Assembly: GCF_001949145.1 (NCBI RefSeq)
Contig: NW_019091536.1
Span: 457,722-521,721 of the forward strand
Source: Acanthaster planci
Taxonomy: Eukaryota > Echinodermata > Asteroidea > Valvatida > Acanthasteridae
Direction of reading: 5' to 3'
DNA: 64,000 bases
Both the position numbers and the translations under genes were made by a program. Below are positions 15,301 to 27,300 of the stretch, in pieces (the first letter of the stretch is position 1; every line of letters begins with the position of its first letter). The notes under the pieces were generated by a model. The model did not search any database. It was not told the DNA's origin and was given only the letters and a program-made list of their open reading frames with translations.

Positions 15301-18300
15301 GTCTGCGTTCACATTCATGTACATGTACATCTGTTTGGTTATTAGGATTGGAGCTCAGTGGCATTCAAATTGCATTATCCGTACATTGGCTTTTTATGCA
15401 AGCTGTTTCAAACATCTAACTGAAGAGGGGGAAACCCAGAATTAAAAAAAAATGACATCTGCCTGGCATGAAAACTTTCCAAGTACTGTACATGTCAATT
15501 CACTGAGCCAAATCCACACCCTCTGCCGCCCATGTTATGTACGTGTACAGTGTATGGTGTGTTCATGTATGCTCACATTATAAGGCAATTTTCTCAAGAA
15601 TTTTCAAACTGGTAAGCAATGCAGGAAAGCCAACAGATCAATTCAAGTACATGTAAGCACATCTCGTCAGGCTACATGCGTGATTAGTTCCATTAATATT
15701 GATCTTCATCAGTCATTTCCTTATTTAACAATTGATGACTCACACCGCACAGAATGCTGTACACTCTGTGCTTTCAATAAATAGTACTGATGTACTGTTC
15801 CCATGTTGGGATGTAGGTCAGGCTTTTTCTTATGTTTATTTTATAAACAGTGGGCCGGTGACATCAGTTGCAATAATGATGTTGGACAATTTAAATAAAG
15901 GTGTTGACAAGAATAATAAACTTGGAGTGTGCATTTACCACTGGCAGCTCCCTACTCCCGTTTTGAGTTTTTGAAGTATTCTGTGAGGACTTTTTAAGTG
16001 TAAGGAAGGCTACCCCTCTCCCTCAATTTGGCAGAGTAATGTTTACGTACATGTACAGTACATGTACTTGCATGCACATTGGTTTCTACATGTACTTGTA
16101 TTGGAACATGTCTAGCATTTCTAGTGCCAGCTGGACTTTCATTTCATTTTGTACACTTTTATCATTTTCACAGGCATTTTCAAATGGGATTGGTTTTTTG
16201 TGTGTGATTTGTTTATTCTTTTTTGGAAGTGTGTGTGTTGGATTTGTTTTTGTGTGTGGGTGTGTGTGGTAACTATGACTTTTTCCAGATGCATTGTGAG
16301 CACAGGCGATTTGTTTCCATGTACAAAATTGCCACATTCATAAACGGCTATCTTCCTTCTTTTAAATTCATTTCCCCTAATCTTTCATCAGCCTGACTGC
16401 ATACGTACATTGTAAGGGTGCAAAAACCAATTAACAAACCAACAAAAAAATGGAGAAAACCCTGGAGATTTTATCGGAAGCAAGATGTGGCCCATGTTTC
16501 TTGATGGATGGGGATCGGATGAAAGACAAGAGTTTGGAGAAAATGGTGCCATCACACTCCAAGGAAATGCCAAGTTATTCTTTAATCATGTGGAAGTTTG
16601 ACTCAGCTGTCTTTGAAGGAATGACTTCATTAAATTGTTGCATGTGGATAAGCTTTCTTTTGACCTCGTGTCCAACTTCAGTAATTATAGCCATGTTGGA
16701 GGTGTCAGTTGCCATCAGTAATAAAAAAAAAAGCTTGCAGTATAATTCTGTTTTCTGGACAGTTTCAAGGCTTGTGACTTTTACTGTTGGTTGGTTTTAG
16801 GGGTTGAAGAATGGGTTTCTAAATCTCCCCCCCCCCAAAAAAAACCACTTGAAGACCAAGCATGTTGATGTACAATGTATGCTGGACAGCAAAAGAAACT
16901 TGCCACTTCTGTCAAAGGCCACACATAAAAATTTACTCCATAGAAATTAACCATTTTTGTACACAGGTATGCCGCAATACCCCTTAAACACATGTCCAAA
17001 AGCAACTTGTGATTATCCTTTATATTAAAGAAGAAATTGATATGCACAGCAACTTGGTTACTGAATCAAAAGTCACAGAATGTAACAGAATGAGCCTTAA
17101 GTTTTACGCTGAATTCAATGTCACAGGACGAAATAAAGAAGTCACATTCAATACTTTTCAATAATGTGTATGCATAGTCAGTGAGGATGGCATCCCTATA
17201 CCGAAACTACTCATGCACATCATTTTGACAAAACAGGTGTTCACTTTGTCATTGGTTGTTTAAAATGTTGTCCATTCATGGGTCATTTTTGCTTGGTGGA
17301 GACTGCTTTTGTGTGTGACTTTCGATTCAGTAACCAAGTTGCTGTGCATGTCAATTTCTTCTTTGTTATAAAGATAATCACTTGCTTTTGGGCACGTGAT
17401 TAGTAAGGGGTGTTGCAGCATACCTGTATACAAAAATTGTTTATTTCTATGGAGTGAATTTTTATTTGTGGCCTTTGACAGAAGTGGCAAGTTTCTTTTG
17501 TTATCCAGTGTATATTACTTAAGTATGTACATGTAAGTATGTTTATGTTTCTTTACAGCTCAAATTCTGTAGAGTTTTTCATTTTGTCATTTTCGCACTG
17601 ACCTACATGTAGCTACTGTAACCTATCCATAGGTTTTGCTATACACGTACCGATACATGTACAATCAGAAGTGGAGTGGACTTAATGAATGATTGACCAT
17701 GTCTTTGAATGCTGAGGAATTTAAAAAAATAGACACCCGCATCATAGATGTACATTTCTCTTCTGAGCAATTTTACATGTTTGAAAATTGTAATATCAGG
17801 TAAGCAAGAAACGATGTGGTTTATGTGTTCTGGTAACATCCTGATTTTCTTCTAAATACAAATCAAATCCTCTCAGATCAAGAATTAAACAAAAGCAACA
17901 ACAAGAGCTTTAATAGTCAAACACTGAGTGTTTGGGGGCTTCGGGAAAAATTCTAAGCTCTTCGCTGTTAGATTTATGTACGCGTATAACTCAAAAAGTA
18001 CAGGTGCTGTAAAAAAAGCAGCAGAAATAATGTGAGAGAGTCTTGTTTATAAGTCACTTCTTGTGTGTTTACTATTATGTAATGTTTCACTTTGCATATG
18101 TACGTGTGCACAGTGTGCACCACATGCTTTTGTGTGTGCGTTTACATATACCCGTATTTATGAATATTTTGCTAGGGTTACAGAAACCTATTTGTAAAAT
18201 GTTTGTTTTTTAATTTGTTTACTGGGGAAAAAATTGCATCTTACAATTTCTTTTCACAGCGATGAGAGGACAGCATCTGTGCACGCTTGTGCATGTACTA

Positions 18301-21300
18301 AGCACAAATCACCAATGTACCTGTGCTATGCACTTTTCCTCAATCCTACATACATGCACTGTACATGTACCTGTAAAATGATAGTGCATATTTGTATGGG
18401 TGCGTATTGAATTGAATGGTTTACTTTGGCCTAAGGGAAGTTGGTGTTGCATTACCAAAGCACCAATATGCTGCTCTTGGGTAGAGTTGTACCCAAGTAG
18501 TTAAGATACGTGTATACATGTACATGTACCAACTGATAGCTTCATCCGTCTAAGCCTGGTACCGATACCTTGTAACCTGGCACCTTACAAAACACACATG
18601 CAACACAAAGTTTTCCATGCTTGATTGACTCTGTGATTAATGCTTACACATGTTTATTTTTCTTTTGGTCTGTCCACAGAACAGCGGTCTTCATTTCCGC
18701 CATACGGACAACACAGTCCAGTGGATCAGGTCGATGGAAACAATTGGACTGCCCTCGGTAGGACTTTGTGCACATATTAATGAGTTATCAATGACACACC
18801 ACAGCCTGAATTTTGTCCATTTACCAGTTCCAGTTGCGCACAATGATACCAGCCATCACAGGGTCGTAACCAACAGGGGCCTATGCAGATGGCGGTCTGT
18901 GAGCTTCTTCATTCCAGTCGTAATAAAAGAGAAATCACATTTAGTTAAAATCTCCACATTTTCTAATACAAAGAAAACATGAAAAAAAAAATTCTTTGAA
19001 AATTACACTTTAAGTTTTTTTCTCCCCAACACTTAATCCAACATTGGGTTATTCCTGTGCCCCTGAGCAGGCTAAACTCACACAGTGTACATATGTACAT
19101 GCACCTCCAAAAAACCTAAATGGTGTCCACGTACATTATGTGTTCCAGTACATGCACATCATGCCCATGAAGGGTTTACAACTGGTGTGTCTAAGGATGG
19201 ATACTTTAGTTGTATTTGAAGATGTTCTTCAGTTGTACAATTTTGTAAAGTTATTGCAGTGTCCAAGCAGCATGAAACGCGTACGCATGCCTTTCCTGCA
19301 CGTCACTTGAAAGTCGTGTTGGTCCCTATTAATTTACAGGTATTTTCATGATTTTTCCATAAATTTTTATTTATCAACAAATACCACAGTCCTCGGCCCC
19401 ATAAGTCACGTTTACATGTACATGTAACTTTTTTCTCTGGGGCTGCCTGCAGTAAATGTACAGTATTTATACTCTCCACTGGGTTTGTTTTATATGCAGT
19501 TAGAATTTTACAGTGCAGCGTTTGCTTGGCAAATATCCTGGTATCGATGGGGCGTGCATTGTCCAACCTTTCCAAACGTAACATCTGCTGTCATGAAATC
19601 GCACATGTTAAACCTTTCTGTGCGTTCCATTTACAATGTAAACGTACCGGTACATGCATGGAAATGACGGACTCTTTTGGTGACCAACATGTTAGTACGA
19701 TGCATGTAGTCATACATGTACATGTACACGTACCGGTATTTGCATGGTAGACACTACAGCTTCAATATTTGTTCATACTTGGCATGTACCGTACATGCAT
19801 CATGTGTTTGACATTAGCATTGTAGTTTTGAATACTTTGTACATGTATGTATTTACATGTATTTGTATGGTTACTCTGGGATCAAACAAGTGTTAATGTA
19901 CANNNNNNNNNNNNNNNNNNNNNNNNNNNNNNNNNNNNNNNNNNNNNNNNNNNNNNNNNNNNNNNNNNNNNNNNNNNNNNNNNNNNNNNNNNNNNNNNNN
20001 NNNNNNNNNNNNNNNNNNNNNNNNNNNNNNNNNNNNNNNNNNNNNNNNNNNNNNNNNNNNNNNNNNNNNNNNNNNNNNNNNNNNNNNNNNNNNNNNNNNN
20101 NNNNNNNNNNNNNNNNNNNNNNNNNNNNNNNNNNNNNNNNNNNNNNNNNNNNNNNNNNNNNNNNNNNNNNNNNNNNNNNNNNNNNNNNNNNNNNNNNNNN
20201 NNNNNNNNNNNNNNNNNNNNNNNNNNNNNNNNNNNNNNNNNNNNNNNNNNNNNNNNNNNNNNNNNNNNNNNNNNNNNNNNNNNNNNNNNNNNNNNNNNNN
20301 NNNNNNNNNNNNNNNNNNNNNNNNNNNNNNNNNNNNNNNNNNNNNNNNNNNNNNNNNNNNNNNNNNNNNNNNNNNNNNNNNNNNNNNNNNNNNNNNNNNN
20401 NNNNNNNNNNNNNNNNNNNNNNNNNNNNNNNNNNNNNNNNNNNNNNNNNNNNNNNNNNNNNNNNNNNNNNNNNNNNNNNNNNNNNNNNNNNNNNNNNNNN
20501 NNNNNNNNNNNNNNNNNNNNNNNNNNNNNNNNNNNNNNNNNNNNNNNNNNNNNNNNNNNNNNNNNNNNNNNNNNNNNNNNNNNNNNNNNNNNNNNNNNNN
20601 NNNNNNNNNNNNNNNNNNNNNNNNNNNNNNNNNNNNNNNNNNNCGTAGCTGAAGGAATCACAAATTATCAAGCCATGTTGTTCAGTTACTACCCGGTAGT
20701 ACGGTACATGTACCCGCTACCAGTACCATGTGCACATGTAGAGGCTGTACACACATATGCCATACTGTACCATCTGGAACTGTGAAATCGATAGGAACAT
20801 TCAGCATTTTATCCCCTCTCCCATATTTTTTTTTCATCCCCGAATGTCGAGTGATACCGGTACATCAGAACAGAGAAGCCAGTTTTCTATTGAAGTGAAA
20901 ACATTTTTACTGAAAAATAGCCCTAGGGCTCATTTTGTGGGATCCTTTCACCTGGGTACAAGTACATTTATATGTACAGTGTGTGCAGTGTGGGAGTGTA
21001 CAGTGTACATGTACTTCTGGGGATTTTCAGGAGGGAAGGGGAAGAGAAAGGAGAGAGAACAGATCATTTAATTTCAGTATTGCACATGTACCAGAACAAA
21101 TATTTTGTATTAAAATGCAACATAAAACAACAAGTCTACAGTGTCCATATTTGCAGACTATCCTGCATGTACATGTGTGCTTTTTGATCTTACTGTCTTG
21201 TGCCATTATATTGGTTTATTGCCTGCAAATTCTGACATTTTGTTTTCGAGATATGACTGAATCAGCCAGTGCTAATCAATTTCTGAACACCACTTCCCTA

Positions 21301-24300
21301 AGCTGTTATCGGTTTTACATCTAAAAGTCCCAGTGAATCTTTTATCCCAGGCTTCATTATCGCTGGATGAATTGAGGTTTCGTTTTCATTTCAGAGTAAT
21401 ACTACAATACCAACAGTGATCACTAACTGAGATGATCCTCTTCTGTTATTTCAAAATTGTGCAGATTTTTTACCCTGAGACCACGGATGTGTATGACAAG
21501 AAGAACATGCCGAAAACAGTCTACTGCCTCCACGCCCTCAGGTTAGTGCGGCATGATTCTAATGACGGAATATGTACTGTAAGATTTGTTGCTTCTACAT
21601 GTAGTTCCTCTGCCATACACTGTACATGTACATGTATGTATTGAAATGGTACGCTCAGTTATCCTTAACCATCCACGTGGCCACATAATAATTTAATATT
21701 CATTTATAATGTGCATTCAAATGTGCTGTACAAGGAAGACATTAAGCGTGGTCAACTGGTCAAGCTGATTGCATACAAGGGCATCTCAGGCGGCCCTCAA
21801 ACGACCCACATCCACCCACATTTGTAGAGAGGAGACAATAAGAAGCAGTTACAGTTTTATAGTTGGGAGATAAACCCTAGGGAAGAAATTTCTGGGTAAA
21901 ACCCACAGAATCAGGTGGGGACTGAAAACCAAATCCACATGTGCACCGAGCCGGGAATCGAACCCGGGCTGCAAAGGTGGAAGGCATGGAAAGAAGTACT
22001 TGTGCTGTTACTCTGTCAACCCGACTGCCCCAAGTGTGGTACTATCACTTTATTGATGCTGAAAGACGTGTCATCGTCCATGTACCATATATACATGTAT
22101 ATACTGTATGTGTACGCACATACTGTATATATCAGTTGCTAGTTTTATAATTCTTCCTGAAACCCCTTCAGATTTTCTCTGGACATTCTGCCAAAATCAA
22201 CAGAATCCGTCAGAAACAATTCATTTTTGGACATCCTTAAAAACAAAGTTGATCATAATAACGGATTGGTGTAATCAGCTGTATCAGTTTAAAGTTTCAG
22301 AATGAACTAATGACTTTTTTTGTCAGTAAAAACTGGATAAATGTATGCCAGTCTGTGTATGCCAGGGAAGAAAATAAAAATTGAAATGTGAAGTTTTTCT
22401 TGCAAGGAACCTACTGTGCGATACCTCGTGGATTTCTTATGTTGGCACCATCTTCCATTTCCCTGTACAGCTTGTACCTGTTCAAGCTGGGCATTGCACC
22501 ACAGATCGAGAGCTTGTATGGCAAAGTGGACTTCACTGGTAAATTGATCTTCTCCAGTTCGTTTGATAAGGGCGTTCCAGGGGCATAGTCACAGTTGTGA
22601 AGAACTACTGGTAGAACTGTGTGCACTTCAATTCTTTGAAGATAAACATGCAGTCTTTAATGGTTTTATTTTACCATTTGCATTGAAGTGGAAAAAAGGC
22701 CCAATTATTTCATAGTAACAACGTGAATTTCCAATTAATCCCTCAAATCTGTCATGAGAATTCATTTACCTGAGTGAATATTCAAAGAGTCCGCACATGT
22801 ATTTTTGTTGTACTCTTTCTAAGATCCTGATGCTTGAGTGTCGCAACAAAGACGATTTGGTCATACCTATTGATTTCCATTGTTCACAGTGCTGGTCTGC
22901 AATGTGTCACTCAGATAATCAGATTACATGTATGTTTTCATCAACTTCTTTTAACTTACAAACCCTCTTGATGATACAGCATTGCAAAATGAAATGATGG
23001 CTTCAAACATTCCTTCTCAGTAGTGTACGTGGCAGCTTGAGCAACTTTTCTATCCTAACCTGTTTTTGTAAGCAAGATTTTTCCTGCTATTTGGTTGTAC
23101 AAGATAGACACGTACTGCTTACTGATACTAGTAGCCATGTTGTAATTTCCTCACAGTGCATATTCACACATAGGCATTAGCTAGGTAATTCCGAATGTAA
23201 CCCGACGCAGAATGATGACAGATAGAGCACACTCAATCTCGTTAGACAATTGGTTGAAGCAGAGATTGTGGCCTTTGCTTTTAGCTTGGTTTGAGGGTCC
23301 AGCTAATGATATTCATTGTTTTTTGGCACCACCTCGTATTTGGTTTCACCATTGCACCTGTGCCGGGCACATCCGCTGTCACCTAAGCCTGCCCCAGCCG
23401 GGCATGAAGTTTGGGGCCGGAGCCGCGAACTTTAGCACTGGCATTTAATAGGGGAAAAAAAAACCAGCCATCCGGAAATATGTTGTAATGTATCAGGGGC
23501 AATCCCTTGGCATTGATACTGGGCCAGTTGTGTTTAGTCATGCTTAGAAACCTTGAGCTCACAAGACCATGTGATAAACCCTTTATACACATGGGAACTT
23601 TGTTTGAGGGACCCTTACTTACATGTACCGCTATGTGTCATGTTTGTGATGCGAAAGTTACGTGTGACCGTTTTATTTTCTCTTTGCATGAACATGACTC
23701 AGAAATTCCCCAGTTGATCAGAAACAACAAATACTTGTCCTTGATAGTCCCTAAGTATTCATTGTGTGTATATGAAAGACTTTGTGAGGCTGTGCTCAGG
23801 TTTTATGTGTACTGTACATCACATCAAAGTTAATGTTCCATGACAGTCTCGATCAAACCTAGCCCCTAGGTATTGAGTGGAAAATTTTGTCCGAGAAAGA
23901 GGCATGACCAGAAGTACCGGTAGCAGTGCAGTAAGCTGTCTCTTGAAACTAGCTCCAACTATGCTGGACACTGAAAATTGTGTCCTAGAAAGGGGCGTGA
24001 CCAGAAATACGGTAGCAATGCAGCAAGCTGTCTCTTGAACCAGCTCCAACCATGCAGGAGACTCCACAGGATTCCTTTTGCTCCAACATGTATAAACGGT
24101 GTAGTTCAAGCAGATTCTGTAAACCGGGTAACACGACTGCAGTTTATGTGTTTTGCTTCAGGGAAAAAACAGACAAATTCACATGCATAAAGACCCTGAA
24201 AAATGAATGGTTTCCCATTTTCTTCTAAACAAGCAAGTTTAATTTAGACTGCTTTATTTACCAAAAAAAGATGAAGAACAATACAGAGCGTTTTCCTGTA

Positions 24301-27300
24301 AAAATGAGCAAAAGTTGCTCTGTGAAAATTCAAAATGGCAGTTTTGTTTTTGGATTTAATACCTACTTTTCTCCAGTGAAAAAAAGATTAAACATAAAAA
24401 TGAGAATTGGTTGCCAGCCACTTTTACCCAGGTCCAAGTTGCATATATTAATCCTAGCTGTCTTGAATCATCAAACAGTTTCGGGTGTCAGGATTGTCAT
24501 TGATAAAAATGAGAAGTAGTTCTCCTATGGATCAAGGTGCAATTACTGTGGCTAAGAATATATTTTAGCCCTTGGGGTATTTAAGACTTCCCATACCATG
24601 TCAAAAAAATGCATTGCGCACATGCCAAACTCTTTTTTCTTACTTTAAATAAAATAGTAACAGAATGGAGATAGGTTGTCAATTCCCAAATTTAATTAGG
24701 TTTCCTAAACTGCTTCTGATGTTTTCCCTGTGCTTTCCTGAGTAGAGGAAGAGATCAGTGCCATGCAGCAGGAGCTGGATAAATACGGAATCACCATGCC
24801 GGCATTCGGCAAGATCGGAGGAATCTTGGCCAATGAGGTAATGGAGCAAGTACTGTAACACCTTGTGCATGCGGCGTCTGTAATGAAAAGATCAGAGAGC
24901 TATCAACATTATTAGCCCTTGCCAGTGGGCTAATTTATCCCTTTCCCCCCCCCCACTTCGACTCCCTGCAGAGCAAGGCGCAGCTACATTGCACCGCCTT
25001 TGGCAACCCTCAGGACCTAGTGAGCAACCAAGCGAACAGTTACACAAATTCTGGGCCCTCCCCCCAAGTTTTAGTAATCATCGGTCACAGGGAGAAGCAA
25101 TTGCCTTGCCAAGGGATGCTTTCCACTGTCATATCCATGGCTGCCATCCATGCTTGTGATATCCCGTAACTGTTTTGTCAGCCCAGCACTCTCAGGGTAT
25201 TACTCATCCCTTCATCTTCAGCGAACAAATTTACAACAAAAAGGGAGTTGTAATATGTACAGGGCACCGCTGCTTACCAATATGCATTTGTATCAATGTA
25301 TGCATTGGTAATGTCTTTGTGACAGGAACCAAGGAAATGCAGACAGTTGTTTGCAAATGGTTTTTTTCAATTTGAGTAAAGTCGGCCATCTGATATGTTG
25401 TGACTCTTTGTTACAACATGTGGTTTTTGTAATTTCAAGATGAACAGAGATGGAGGTTGCAGGTTCAAATCCCACTCCAGTCAGTGGCTTTGTTCATCTT
25501 AATGATTACTCCATAAGCACCTACCGGTAGTCAGTTTGACTATATATTTTGTTTGATGACATTTTTAATCAAGAGCCAGTTGTTCATTGCTGTCACTAAA
25601 TGCAGTCGGGTGGAATAGTCAGCTTGTAAATCTACGCCGTCTAGAACCAGAACAAGAATTAGAAACTTCACCCTACCAGTACATGTGCTGAAAGATTTCC
25701 TGGTATTGGTACCTAAACATGTCCGGTATTTTGAAAGCTGTGGATGTGGAGGGTTAAAACACCTGTAAGGGATGGCACTGAAATATTAAACAAGAGTGTT
25801 TTTCTTCTCTTTTCCAATTTCGACAGCTTTCTGTGGATGATGCTGCAGGTAAGTTTGTTTTTGTTTATTATTGTCGCTGAATAGATATTTGCTCTTATTC
25901 AGTTTGTTAAATATTTGTAGCTATCGGACTGCTCATGCACGAGTCCATGCTGGGTAAAAATGATCTTTCGGTGCTTGACATCGAGGCTTCAAATCATGAA
26001 AAAAGATGCTGATGTGGGGTTGGGGGAAATCACACGGATATTTATTCCAGCTTGCAAAGTGGGGTTGATTCTCAGTCAACTTGAGGTGAGGTAGTCAACA
26101 GGCTTCATTTCCTCCAATTTCCTCCCCCTCTCACCGAGTCTAGGTCATCTCATTTATTTTCCTCGAGGTGTGCTTGTCCGTCCTCAGCATCACTGACAGG
26201 GAAGGCTGCGTGGTACTCTCGCAGCCAGCCTGGGTGCTAAAAGATTGGAGCTCTGGTTGAGCTAACATCTTGCCCTGTTCCCTAAATCCCCTCGCCTTCC
26301 TTTGCCATCCAAATGTTTAGATGCACTTGGACTAGGGCACTGAATCACAACAAAACATTTTGGAGAGGTTTGAAACTAAGGTAGCGGTATGCATTTGACT
26401 CATGCCTCTTTATTGCATTAAGAGGGTGCCAACTCCCCCGGTTTTTCTTCACACGTCATGCTTTGAAGCCTTCCTGGTCACGTTGTGATGATGGAGATTC
26501 CTGTATGCCTAAAATAAATCTGTATCTTGTTTGAGCGACAACGGTTGACAGACTATCGCATTCTCAGATTTACAGGAGTGCCAAAAGTTTCCCTCTGCAG
26601 TTTGTCCATGTAATCGAATGCGATTTAAGTCACATCAAAGACCCTACTGATCACCATTGTGTTCATATACCGGTACCATACATGTATATTTTAACCATGT
26701 TGAGGTTGTGCATGGCAGTCATCTTTCTGTTAACTTCTTTTGTTAAGGAGGGATAGCAAAAAGATCTACTTATGTGTATCCTGGTGGAACAAAAGCTCTT
26801 TGAGAAAAAATCGTATAAAGCAAGATATGAGACGGAGAGAACCCCCCTGCTTTGTGTTGGTCGTATTTTCACTGGAATCTGAGGAATTGTTTTCAGACAT
26901 CTAGGGGGGGATGTGTTGGGTAACAATAGTCTAGAGTGTGCATAGCAATTGGACATGTGGGGGGGGGTACCCCTCGGTCTCATTTCTTGCTGGATATAGT
27001 CAAACTTAATCACCCGAAACTACCCATGGTGAAATTTGGATCCAGCATTTTAGAAAGGCATGTACCCTTTTTTCTATTGATTACTTGCAGGAAAACTATT
27101 GGGGACAAAATCATCTTTTTAACATCTGTTGAGACTGTGTACCAACAATTCCCCGTTTCCTACATTGGAGATGATAACGTTGACATTATTGTGACACTGC
27201 AGGAAAGAGATGCCCTCTGTTTAATACCGACAATGCCCACTGCCAACAGCAGCTTTGTAGTAAAGTGTGGGCATGGACGAGTTGGAAAAATTTTACTTCT

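Larger units (their letters stand above)
13244..18679 (+). other. Intron 3 (5.4 kb)
   Basis: Rich in TACATGTA motifs, with clusters near 14762-14790, 14852-14886 and 15040-15075. It contains the long foldback at 16880-17510 and a short TG-rich tract near 16200-16270. No coding content was recognised. Confidence 0.8.

Noticed and set aside
19847-20785. Long open frames on both strands
   Set aside because: They run through the 741-N assembly gap and have no real coding content.
21951-21967. tRNA gene suggested by a perfect T-arm (also minus strand 46596-46609 and plus strand near 25463)
   Set aside because: No complete cloverleaf or acceptor stem can be drawn; these fit tRNA-derived SINEs better.
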